Origin: Branchiostoma lanceolatum
Lineage: Eukaryota > Chordata > Leptocardii > Amphioxiformes > Branchiostomatidae
Direction of reading: 5' to 3'
NCBI RefSeq assembly: GCF_035083965.1
Contig: NC_089725.1
Coordinates: forward strand, 24,189,925-24,253,924
DNA: 64,000 nt
Part shown: positions 1 to 23,419 of the stretch, piece by piece
Layout: every line of letters begins with the position of its first letter
Numbering within the stretch: the first letter of the stretch is position 1
Notes under the pieces: generated by a model
Told to the model about the DNA's origin: nothing
Database searches by the model: none
Seen by the model: the letters and a program-made list of their open reading frames with translations, nothing else
Made by a program: the position numbers and the translations under genes

Positions 1-16
1 TCTACTTCCCTTGCAG

Positions 17-681
17 AGAGAGTGCTTGCACCAGGGCAAGGCGCTGCAGTTCTCCCAGGAGTGGGGTGCCTGTCTAGACTACACCCTGAGGGCCTGGCGC
101 TGCGTGTCCGATCTGCCCACCTTCGACTGCCCCTCCCACAATGCTGCTAAGGACCAGTGCTACAGTGGTCTGGCAAAGCAATGCAAGAAAGCCCTAGGTC
201 AAAGCTTCCTGGAGAAGGAGAGATATAACCAGTTCAGGCCAAGGTGTGTTGCCAGCACTTCACTTATGATAGGTGTGAATTCTGAGCAGATTCCAAAATT
301 AGAAAGTGCACTCACAATACCCCGGTAAAGATAATAATAAGTAGTATGATGATTCATGACCTGGCTGGGAATTATGAATTATTCCAAACATATATAAGAA
401 TGCATAACAATGCATCACTACATCATTGTACAAAAAAGCTGACAAAAATCTTCTTATATTAAGAGTACACTGTAATTTTTATGCAGTACGTAGTTATCTG
501 GGTAAAATTTACCATTTATCTGAAATGTGAAGACAAGAAATTTACCATTTATTTGAAATGTGACGACAATAGAGCTGAGTGTTTCTTGTTTCCCTCCAGA
601 TTTGTGAAGGCGTGTCAGCTGAACCAGCAGATGGAACCCTGCCTCAGATTACTGGATGACATCATCAGAGACCTCCCCTGA
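17..681 (+). CDS. 3' end of an unrecognised gene, last two coding exons (partial)
   Basis: Two exons, 17-243 and 600-681, joined from a CTTGCAG acceptor at the left edge, an AAG|GTGTGT donor and a TCCCTCCAG acceptor. The phases agree: exon 1 leaves two bases, which make an Arg codon with the first base of exon 2. The joined 102-residue tail is Cys-rich and alpha-helical in character, contains ALQFSQEWGACLDYTLRAW, and ends DDIIRDLP before TGA. It reads like the C-terminal helices of a large helical-repeat protein. I could not match it to a family and assign no function. The gene continues beyond the left edge. The first exon has no methionine start, so its beginning is a splice acceptor, not a start codon. 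Confidence 0.75.
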
Positions 682-1930
682 TACACAAGCCAGTTCCAGT
701 CAACTTGCCATTCTAGTTTTGTTAGACTTTCAGCCTAGTCCAGTTATCTCAATTTAAAGTAAATTGATTTCACAACTATGATTTTCAGATGATATGAAGT
801 GAGATGGACTTTACACATGATTCGGAAGAGGCCATTGAATTTCCTTTTCTGGGAATGTTACAAAAACCTGTCAAGAGGGATGGCCCTTTCCATCAACAGT
901 ATATTGTGTTGAATGAAAGTTGCTGCAGTGGTTGCCAATGACGGAGAGACCTGTCGTACAGTATACATTTAAGTGCTGACAAAGTAGCTGAAAATCGTAG
1001 AATTTTAGTTGATTCAGTATGTAAAAGGGAGGTTGCCTTAGACAATACCGTATGATACTGCATGGACATACCATAAAATGGTAGACTCTAGATCCTGTTC
1101 TGGTTTCCAAGGCAAATTGCGACAATGTTGGTAGCTCTACAGTAGAAATGTCACTGATTTGGGCCTGCTAAAAAAATAGCAGACTGTCATGATTAATTGA
1201 TTGAATGATTGATCGATAGATAAGTTGTTAGGATAAGTGACTTGACAAGATTATGTTGCACAGTCTATTATAAACATACCAGATTTGTCTGGAATCCTAC
1301 AACTTCACAACAGAAAATCTTAATGAAATATGTACTGTTGTAGTTTTCAATGTTGATAGTAAGCAACAACAACAACTGCACTTGAACATTTCTTGTTGCT
1401 TGAATTTGTTGCGTTCCATTTCACTACTTATTTTAGACGGATTTTTATATGATTGTTTGCAATTTTGGATGAATTTTAGACTAATTGGAACTGACATTCT
1501 CTATTGGACTGATGTGGTGAATATAAACTGCTTATGACATGTATGTTGGGACATTGTGGAGCTGGGTTATGATATCTTTGTTACTTTGAAGATGCATATC
1601 TCACATGGAAAATTGTTTGGAAATTGAACGAATGCTGCAAATGAGACCCACCAGCAATGAACTGAGTGCTGCAAATGTCATTAAAAGGCAGTGGATAAGA
1701 GTCTGATGTTGTAGTTGTTATTTGTGTGTTGTTTGTATAGCATGATGGACTTTGATGTATGAAGTTGGTTCCATAATTGCAGGTTCCACAAATGGTACAG
1801 ACCTTCCATGTCCATTGTTCATGTCAGATCAGTTCCAATCCATCTGTATGTTTTACAGGGTTACAGTTTCAAAATGATGTGGTTCAAGAGCATTCAAAAT
1901 TACAGTCTCAAATAAAGTAATGTGATAAAA
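682..1930 (+). other. 3' UTR of the left-edge gene with polyadenylation signal
   Basis: AT-rich sequence after the stop with no convincing ORF. A canonical AATAAA lies at 1911-1916, followed by a TG-rich stretch, so the transcript probably ends near 1930-1940. Confidence 0.55.
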
Positions 1931-2074
1931 CCTGTACCAAATAGGAAGGATGGGTTTAATCAAGGTAGTTTAATTAGACCTTGGTTTGATAAGATCTTTC
2001 CAAGTATCTTTGAAATCCAAAGGGGGCACAGTTACAGACAAACTTGACTAATTTGTAAGCTTTTTTCATCCTCC

Positions 2075-2330
2075 AAGTCTCGGACATATTGTAAGGGATT
2101 GCATTCGTCATTTTGGATGGTGACGTTAAGCCAGCTGCCCTGTGTATGAGGGAGCTTCAGGTATTAGCCTCGAGCGTCAAACCTCTGCACGTAAAAGAAC
2201 CCACCACACTTATCGAGAAGAGAAAGGGTGACCCGGTGTGCTTGGCCAAAAACGCGAGCCGTAGCGAAGCCGCATTGCACTACCTCTAGCTACTTGAAAA
2301 AGCATCATACTTCACCTCAAATGAGGATGC
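2075..2330 (+). mobile_element. Truncated SINE-like repeat (related to the copy at 51860-52123)
   Basis: It starts around GGACATATTG and continues through a block containing GGATGGTGACGTTAA and CACGTAAAAGAACCC, a module I recall as dispersed in marine invertebrate genomes. Its first 28 bases (2082-2109) match 20 of 28 bases immediately downstream of the tRNA-like head of the element at 51860-52123 (minus strand). I therefore read it as a 5'-truncated copy of the same SINE family. The 3' end is uncertain. Confidence 0.5.
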
Positions 2331-2719
2331 CTTGAAACGAAGACATTGAATCCTGTATGGTGTCATCTGCACTTAAACCTAGTCCTCCTTAAGCCTAACA
2401 GTTGTTGGTTTGCACATGCTTGTTCTGTGTGCTAGCCCTGACAATTGTCGAGAATAGAGGGTCACGATTGTTGTAAGGCGAAGTAAGGCCACAGCAAGTA
2501 AATTTTATGGATGACATCCTCCGCAGACTCCAAAATTAATGAGATAGGGCAAAACAAGAACAAGAATCCTATATTTTCAAATTTTGAGATCATAACGTTA
2601 AATCTTGTTAAACAAGAATTGAGGAGACGAAATATGATATCATGACCAACGGGTCTTTTATTCCTGTATTCAACCAATGAGGTTTCATATATGATATAAA
2701 ACCTCCTTGATTCAACAGT

Positions 2720-3125
2720 AAACATGTCCTTGTAGATGTGTATACATCTCAATAGACTAACTACAACAAATGCAGAAAAGAGCTTGTTGTACCATCATCT
2801 GAAGCAACTACACAGTATTCCGATACGCGATGAAACACCTTGTGTATACACCTCAATCAACTAGAACCCCCCCCCCCCATTATTTATATAATGTCCTTGC
2901 TAGAACAAATGCAGAAAACAGCTTGTTATTATACCATCATGGGCAGGAACAACACTGGGTATTCATATGCAACGAAACACCTTAGACTATCAACATTAAA
3001 CTGTTGTTGAAGATGTGTATACAGCTCAATTAACTAGAACAAACGCAGAAAACAGCTTGTCATACCATCATGGGCAGGAACTACACTGGGTATTCATATG
3101 CAATGAAACACCTTAGACTGTCAAC
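2720..3125. repeat. Three tandem copies of a ~135-bp unit
   Basis: Recognisable by AAATGCAGAAAA at 2768 and 2907 and AAACGCAG at 3041, each followed by a GCTTGTT...TACCATCAT block and GAAACACCTT. Spacings are 139 and 134 bp. The copies differ by substitutions and small indels, so the array is not recent. A run of C at 2870-2878 interrupts the second copy. Confidence 0.65.
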
Positions 3126-3476
3126 GTTTACGTCATATTTGTCCATTTTTGGCATGTTGACCACCGTCGGAGGGCAATGAAATTTCTTGTTTTTTATTTC
3201 GAAATCAGGCGAAAATGAATGAGCGCGCTGATGTCATCCATAAAAATTACTTGCTGTGGCCTAATGAGCAATTTGTTCACAAGGGCAGGATGTTTTCAAG
3301 GCCCCATTTAGACAGAAAACCGGTGAAATTGGGACGATCAAGCCCCTTGGGTTTTATGTCACTTCCTTCTCATAGCTAGTTCCGTTGACGTAAGGTAGAA
3401 AAGCCAGCAGGGTTCGATTCAAATGTCCGACGTTTGGATTGACAAAGCCTAAGGGTCTTGTACAGTTACATTCTTC

Positions 3477-3594
3477 TAATCTCCAAGCAGATCTACACCG
3501 GTGCAAAAATCATATAAGCTAGCCAGAGAAGGTCCGTCAGGCAAGTGCCTAGCTTATACGATTTTTGTACCGGTGTAGATCTGCTTGGAGATTA
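3477..3594. mobile_element. Foldback MITE with TAATCTCCAAGCAGAT ends
   Basis: Two 46-nt arms (3477-3522 and 3549-3594) are reverse complements with two mismatches and leave a 26-nt loop, so almost the whole element folds on itself. It is flanked by ACATTCTTC (3468-3476) and CCATTCTTC (3595-3603), a 9-bp target duplication with one mismatch, as expected of Mutator-like or similar cut-and-paste elements. The terminal motif CTCCAAGCAGAT recurs elsewhere in the window. Confidence 0.85.
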
Positions 3595-4054
3595 CCATTC
3601 TTCCTTCCTTCAAAATTCCTCTGATGAACACGGAAGGCTCATTAAACAACGGTCCGGCGGATACTCATATATGTATAGCCCCACATCCACATTACCGGCA
3701 AAATGGGAAAATATTGTTACACATTACTTGTAAACGTATTTTTATCTGGCTACAGATAAACGTAGCTGGTCTTTTATATACAGTCAAATATACTCGTGCG
3801 GTGGCATCAACGGAGATATTAATGTCGATGGCCATACAGAACCAAAGAAGAGTCTTAGGACCCGAAATCTCCATGAAACTTTGTTTTTTATTAAACCAGT
3901 TCCCCCCATTCCATATCGCTCAATGGTATGACCCCCACCTGTTGGGCCCAGGAGAAGTGACCCACTTTCGCTATAAATAGCTACTAACAGATGTGCCACA
4001 ATATGCAATGGACAACACTGCAAATATAGATTTTCCTCATTACTTATGCGAATT

Positions 4055-4640
4055 AAGTCCAATTTGCACAATTTGCAGTTCATTGTATACATCTCTGGCT
4101 AAGCTACCTGCATAGTAAATAACATGAAAATCTGTCGTTTCTTTATTCAGTTATTCGCCTTAAAAGATTTTGACAAATGCGCCATTGCAATTCCAGTGAC
4201 ACATACCAGGAGGCCCAAAATCGACCTTGACCTTTCTCCTCCCGACACCTACCCACATACCGAATATCATTACAATCCATCTACACGTTCTACAGTTATG
4301 TTGACTTTACGCATCCGGTGACACAAACATACACACACGCAAACACATACGCAAACACACTGAATTTGCATAATTTGCACTTCAGTGTGTACATCTCTGT
4401 CCAACCTACCTGCATAGTAAATAACATGAATATCTATCGCTCCTTTCTTCAGTTATTCTCCTTAAAAGCTTTTTACAAATACGCCATTGCAGTTCCAGTG
4501 ACACATACCAGGGGCCCAAAATCGACCTTGACCTTTCTCCTCCCAACACCTACCCACATACCAAATATCATTACCATCCATCAACATGTTCTACAGTTAT
4601 GCTGACTTTAAGCATCCGGTGACACAAACATACAAACACG
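4055..4640. repeat. Two tandem copies of a ~302-bp unit
   Basis: The blocks around 4060-4340 and 4362-4640 align along their length. TTCCAGTGACACATACCAGG occurs at 4191 and again at 4493, and TACCTGCATAGTAAATAACA also recurs. Both copies end in ACACAAACATACA-type simple sequence. I see no protein in it. Confidence 0.75.
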
Positions 4641-4660
4641 CAAACGCACGCAAAACAGTA

Positions 4661-4690
4661 TCTCCATGAAAAAGCCTTTTTTCATGGAGA
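4661..4690. repeat. Perfect 13-bp palindrome
   Basis: TCTCCATGAAAAA (4661-4673) and its exact reverse complement (4678-4690) flank a 4-nt loop, just after the 302-bp duplication. Function unknown. Confidence 0.8.
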
Positions 4691-5189
4691 TAATCAGTTT
4701 CGAGGTTCGCTACGCACCTCTTATAACAATGCATTACCACACCACAGGCTGCTGGAAACAGTAGAGATTGCAGTCCCACTGTACTACCCTACTACTGTAG
4801 GCAGCGTACGGAGGAACTGCTACAAAAGATTGTTCAGCTTGTCTGTACACACGTTGTTATGTCAAACGTGGGATGTGAAAGGCAAAAAGCGTACGTCGAT
4901 GTAGAGGGCTAGATCATGAGAACATGTAAGTTTCTGGGCTTGTTTGTCCGGGCTTTTTGGTTTAGTTGTGCCACCGTGTGTTTCCTTCTTCTGTATTTGT
5001 TTGTTTGTGTAACTTCTTTTTGAATAAACCAATAAAGAGAGAGAAAAAAATTACTCAGGTAGAATTTCCAACAAAAAAAACACTCCGACACGGTCATGGC
5101 ATCGGTAATACACACTTAATTTAACGCCGTTTCGAGTAAATCTATTGCGCCCCTGAACTGAAAAAGGTGACTACATTCATGTATCATCA

Positions 5190-5620
5190 TTCATCATGTC
5201 GGGCGGTTTGCCTGTACTAATGCTGCTCTTTCCCTCCAGACGACACGGTCCGCCATTAGGTGCTCTAGGTCTTCAGCCCTCACCCCTACATACCCCAGCA
5301 AGTTGGTCTATGTAGGTGACCTGGTCCGTCGGCCGGGTCGCCCGACACTGGAGTGCCCATGGGTTGATGTCCAGAGCAGAAGTTCGCTTACAAGCTCTTC
5401 TTTGTTTCTGTAGCTATGCCCTGCAAACCGTACCCTTCTCTCTCGTATGGTTGATGATACAGTTGGTAATGTTCCATACAGTTCCGCTTTTGTCAGGTGG
5501 TGTTTCCAGGATTTGTTGAGCACAGCTCATGGCATGCGGGTGTACGTAGTCTATACGTTCCGTCAAGTCAAGCTTGTTCTCAAGTTTCAACATTCTCAAC
5601 ATTCATGCCTAAGCGCTTTT
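5190..5620 (-). pseudogene. Decayed LINE ORF2 C-terminal fragment
   Basis: On the minus strand, LNKSWKHHLTKAELYG, then STIRERRVRFAGHSYR and a VGRPGRR stretch, have the layout of the C-terminal region of non-LTR retrotransposon ORF2 proteins, where an RxRxRFAGH-type motif follows the reverse transcriptase. An upstream piece in a second frame (LENKLDLTERIDYVHPHA) looks like the preceding segment after a frameshift. It is broken by frameshifts and stops and has no RT core, so it is a dead fragment. Confidence 0.6.
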
Positions 5621-5972
5621 CAAATGTATTCTAATGGTTCCGCCAATTTACAAAGATACAAAACTATTTTCAAGTTGACCTAATCTTGTCAAATCATCAT
5701 CTGTACCAGGTACCAATTATCGCACCACATGAAATGTGCGAACGAAAACATCAACTGGCGAAAGTGTTTTGTTTCTGCTGTTATTTCATGCATCGGCCTG
5801 GTAATCATATGAAGCCTTTCCCATTAGAGGTGTGGTTATTTTGATTTTGAAGACGTCATTTGCGCGGAGTCCTGCCGTGTGAGAGACGCGTCCTTGGATG
5901 TAGGCAAGGCTGATCACAAACGCTCCTAATTGCCTCAGAGGAAGACCCAGCTCTAGTAGAGAGGAGAGCACA

Positions 5973-6779
5973 ATGGCCGGCGCATCTTTTGATATCAAGG
6001 AGGCACAGCCCATTTTGCCACTGGACCGTTGCCGTAGCGGGTCGCTTCCATCCCTCCGATCTGAGATGTCTTTTTTAACAGTGACGGGAGAGGGCATCGG
6101 CGAGTCTCCGCTGATGAAGAAGAGGGGAAGCACGCCTCATCTCCTGGAGGGACCGGTGGGAGGTGGCGACGCTCCCCAGTTAACTGAAGACGCGTCGGCG
6201 ATGGGGGAAGAATGGCTGAAATTTCTGGACCAAGCCAAGCAGACGGCGTCCTGGACAGCCGAGCTGAGGAAGCGCACCACGCAGTGGCACCGCATGTTCA
6301 ACATCCACTACCGCCCCAAGCCGCGGGCAGACGACTCACTCGGCCTCCAGGGGCAGGCTCTTTGGACCGGAGAACCGCACGTCACAAAAAAGCACGGCCG
6401 AATCTCGAAGACCCCGTCCCCCTCCAGATCGGACAGGGAGCCGATGCCCAAGAAATTGAGGGAGGCTTCCTCAGCAAGAGCCGAGACGTCCTCGTCTCGC
6501 GATCACGGCAAGCGGGGCAGAGATCCGAAGAAGTACCAAGCTTCTTCTCAGCGCGAGGCGAAGTCTATCCCCAACAAGACCAGGGCGTTCGCGACGAATC
6601 CGAGTCACAGCCTCGAAGTCAAGGGATCCCCCCTGCCTCTGCCGGTGAAGAGAAGCATCAGTCATTCCGGTGAGGGGAGCGGCGTGGTGGTGATTGTAGA
6701 TCCGGCACCGATCGAGCTTCAGATTGACGCCACCGACGAGTCCTCCTCCGCCGACCGCAGACAAATTAAGGGCGAATAG
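5973..6779 (+). CDS. Candidate intronless gene, 268-aa unrecognised protein
   Basis: One uninterrupted frame starts at ATGGCCGG in a good context (ACA before the ATG, G after). It is markedly GC-richer than the flanking DNA, as coding sequence usually is here. Residues about 80-115 (EEWLKFLDQAKQTASW and the following RKRTTQWHRMFNIHYRPKP) look like a structured helical segment. Residues 120-240 are Ser/Arg/Lys-rich and probably disordered. There is no signal peptide or membrane segment. I recognise no family. It could instead be one large exon of a longer gene, or non-coding GC-rich DNA. An AATAAA at about 7429 could serve as its poly(A) signal. Confidence 0.5.
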   Translation: MAGASFDIKEAQPILPLDRCRSGSLPSLRSEMSFLTVTGEGIGESPLMKKRGSTPHLLEGPVGGGDAPQLTEDASAMGEEWLKFLDQAKQTASWTAELRKRTTQWHRMFNIHYRPKPRADDSLGLQGQALWTGEPHVTKKHGRISKTPSPSRSDREPMPKKLREASSARAETSSSRDHGKRGRDPKKYQASSQREAKSIPNKTRAFATNPSHSLEVKGSPLPLPVKRSISHSGEGSGVVVIVDPAPIELQIDATDESSSADRRQIKGE

Positions 6780-8300
6780 ATAAAGGAAAACGAGCTCCAC
6801 GAAAAACTGTTCATAGATGGTTTAGGGAGATATAAGGCACTGTGCAGGCACTACCAGGTGACAATACGTCTATAAAGGTACTGTATATTGAGAAGTGTGC
6901 TTGTGTCATTTGCCATGAAATACGTTTCAGGCGCTAGGCAGTGTGACGTTGTTTGTCCGAACTTGGCAGGAACAAGTTATCAACGGATCGAATCTATTAT
7001 AGAATCATCAATTTAGTTTGTTCAAAACAAGAACTGGTCGTAGTTGTCACGTCAGCGCTGTGCAACAGACAAATTTGACGACACGCTTGAAAGAGACGCG
7101 CCGATTTGTTTAATTTACCGTGCACTGTGCGTCCAAGTGATCGAATGTGGAATAATTGTAAAAAAAACGGATAAAAGTTTGACCTTCGTATAGGATAGTC
7201 AGTGTGTTATTACGATCTGCCAGCCAAGAATGATGGACTAATGACCGATGTGAAGAACGTTAGAGAGACTGATAGCCGATACCGCTGGCACGAGCATATC
7301 CGTGAAAGTGCATTGAGACAGACACGTTTGTTTTGCTATGGAAAAGATACTGCGACAATACACAAACAACTGTCTAAGAGCGAAATGTTATGTTTCACGC
7401 AGACTTGTCTGTTTGATGTGGCTATTGCAAATAAACGTCTCCTGCGCAACAGATATTGTGCGTCCGCCTATGACTTCACATGGGCAGATATATACAGGGA
7501 GGGTAAATCTACGACTAGTAAAGTGAGCAGACGAGTCACAAAACATCACCCAGATTTAACTTTTTATTATTCTATCAACAGGTCTAACCATTCAACTGTC
7601 CTTAATACTTATCAAGCCGTCGCTGTGGATCGTTCAGCAAGAAGCTTCAGCCAATTATAAATGTTTCTAAAGCTCCACAAAAGCTGTACTCACAAAAGAT
7701 GGCTGGTTATTAAAGCCTCCTCATTCTAACAATGTACGCTCAAAGCAGAAAACGGTTACGAAATGAAATTGAAACGTCTGATGACGCACAATGTAACCTA
7801 GATTAAACCTATTCAATTCTCCTCGCCGTGAATATGTCGAAGGGACATCGTTTTCCACTAATTGCGCCTTGCTTCAGCTGACAAAAATAGTGACTACTGT
7901 TTGACATTAGATAGAGAGCTGAATACAAGCGGTTTTCTCCATGGTGCTGAAACAGCCTTCCAGCGAACCGCCCCGTTTTGGGCGCCACAAATTAAACCGA
8001 AAAATGGATAAAAGACTTTGTAAAAGTATTTTCCATTGCACGAGGAATTTGTAGCCATATCTGAAAAGGAGAAATTTATAGCAGCAAATTTTCCAAATAG
8101 ACTTTAGAATTGAACAAAAAAAGGGGCAGGGTTGAATTGTACAATCGCCTGTTCACTGCAACTGTTGCAAGGAGCCGATGATTGAAGAATCTGACACTTC
8201 TTTTGATGTTTGTTCGAGTGTGCAACATTGGCTTGTCACACAACTCAGCGCACTGCTTGTGATTTGATTCGAACGTGATGAAAGTGGCGCCTGGAGACAT
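6780..8300. other. Intergenic, no supported gene
   Basis: Mixed-composition DNA. A 152-codon open frame at 7202-7660 has no ATG at its left end and no recognisable domain, so it is not called. Otherwise nothing identified. Confidence 0.4.
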
Positions 8301-10589
8301 CATCAACGTGGCATGAATGCAATCAAAGAGTCAGCCAGAAGGGAGGCTCTCATCTAGATCTGTAAGAAGATGCTGATTAAATTTTGTATGGTGAACATGT
8401 TGAACATAGTGGCAACAGGTTAGGAGCAATCCTGGAGGGATAACTGGTAAGGCAGCAGTCCTTAATACCAGTGGGCGGACAGTTCTAGAGGTTCACTCAT
8501 GTATGGAAAGTGGGACACTCTCTTACAGCTTTCTTTGCTACAAATCTCAACTTGTGGGAATACATTGAGTTTTGTATCTGGATCTATTTTTTTCTATTTA
8601 CAACATTTAACTTGCAGTATCTATCTTTGCTGGTCTTGAGAATCAATCTATCTTATCGCAACAATCCGTTTAATATATAGTGGCTCATGTACAATATTTT
8701 TTTTAATATAGGAGATCAATACCTTTCATTCACAATGTATGGCAAAAGTAAGCAGGATATATACAGCTCATACTACAGTCATTAAATGCTGTGAGATAGG
8801 CTTATAAAATCTAGCTCAAATATTTCTATCAATACTGTATTCAGTTCTGTCAAACTTCGTACTATATATAAGTTACACAGAAAACGGTACTATACTTGTG
8901 CTTTAAGTCTTGGAACATTTGTTATAGCAGTAGAATGTAGGTTACAGGTCATCTTGAAGTTGGATCAATTAGTCAGCATCTGAATTACACCAGGGACAAG
9001 AAGCCATGCTTTTTATCACATCAAATTCATGTGGGCTTTTGCTATTCAATACAACACTACAGATTTTTTGTTGCTTTTGGTGTGTTTCTTCTTTAAATAC
9101 ATAGAAACTTTGATTATCTAAGCAAGTAAGAGAAATTTTGTGTTAACAACATTTTAGTGTGGAATCAGAATTGAGTGAGAATGGGCAAAATGGAAAAAAT
9201 AGCTGCCCAGAATCTCTACACTTGTAAATATTGACAACTCTCCTCTTGCCGATAGATTTCCTCTGGAAAAGCTGTAACTCAAGAAATACTTTGCTGCTCT
9301 TTGTTGAACAAAAACAACAACATTGATGCATAAGTGCAAATAAAGAACCCAAAAAAATTGATAGCATAGGCGAAGCAATGTTTTTTTTTAGCTAAGCCAA
9401 CTTGTACTACACATAAAGAACTACATGTCTTTATACAAAATCATATCAACTTTTACCTTTCACCAAATAAGGAAAACAAACATCAAAATATGTTACACTG
9501 TGCATGAATCACCTGTCTTCACTATCCTGTCAAAGCATCATATTTTGCTGTTTTTATCTAAGTAACTGTCTCTGACAGGTCTCCTCAACTCTATAATTAC
9601 ATAGCCAGCTTTCAATACAAATGAAGTGGCAGTTACCTGCTACCACATTCCTCAGCTGACAAAAATGTGGGACAAATTTGGATTGAACGTGAAATTCATC
9701 TATTCAGGAACTTAATCCATTAGTGAAGAGCTCACTTCATTTTTTCTCTTCAGAAATCATATTTCCAAAACAATTGCATACATACATACATACAAAACTA
9801 AATGCCATAGCTCAATTCCAGCATAGGAATGCCTTGAAGTCCTCCATGATGGGTGGTATGCAACATGACTAATTTTCATCCTGTGCCAATATGAAGCATT
9901 AAAGCAACACATCAAGCATAACAAGCTAAACAGCCATAACAAGAGAAGATGGACAGAGGCACTTCACTTTGTCTTTTGTTACATGCAATGGTACAACATT
10001 AGGAATCTATATCATCTTAGGAAGCCAAGGAACATAAGTACTTATTTTCTTGAGATACATCATTCATGTAATGGTACTATGAAAAGCATACATCAAGTAA
10101 AACATGTCATGAAATCACTAACAATTTTGCAACAGAACCTCTTAAATTTTGTATAGAGAAGTTAGGATAATGTGGGTTGAGATTGGAAAGTTTTGACAAT
10201 GTGCAATGTCATAACCCTTTCCGTATCAATGAACAATGAACATAGTCTATCATTGTGTACACTTTCAGCACTGGATTACAATATCATAAACTCTACTCAC
10301 AGGTATGATTTTAACTAAACAATAACTCCACACTGAATCCGTCTAGAATGATTGCAGGCTGTTAGTGACAAACAAGGTTTTTGCAATATAGCCAGCAATG
10401 TTACCTTACCTATCAGGTACTCCATCTAAACTAGCAACCAAGTTTTGGCATAAGGAGATCAGTCCCCTCTCTAAGGAGTACAGGTCGCTTCAAGAAAGTT
10501 CGTATCACTTTAACAGTAGCAAGTTTCCTTTCATAAGCTGTTTCCCACTCTGTGCTAATAATTTCTGGTATATGGACCTGATTGGTGGA
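8300..10589 (-). other. Probable DCAF8 3' UTR and downstream DNA
   Basis: AT-rich, ORF-poor sequence immediately downstream of the DCAF8 stop (minus strand). I could not pick the poly(A) site with confidence; reverse-complement variants such as TTTAAT occur near 8669 and 8706. No other gene seen. Confidence 0.4.

Positions 10590-23419
<12,830 letters not shown>

Noticed and set aside
17-681. Integrator or cohesin-loader subunit identity for the left-edge gene
   Set aside because: The C-terminal sequence did not match the ends of INTS8, INTS10 or MAU2 as I know them, so no name was assigned.
7202-7660. 152-codon plus-strand ORF
   Set aside because: The left end is not an ATG, composition is like the intergenic DNA, and no motif is recognisable.
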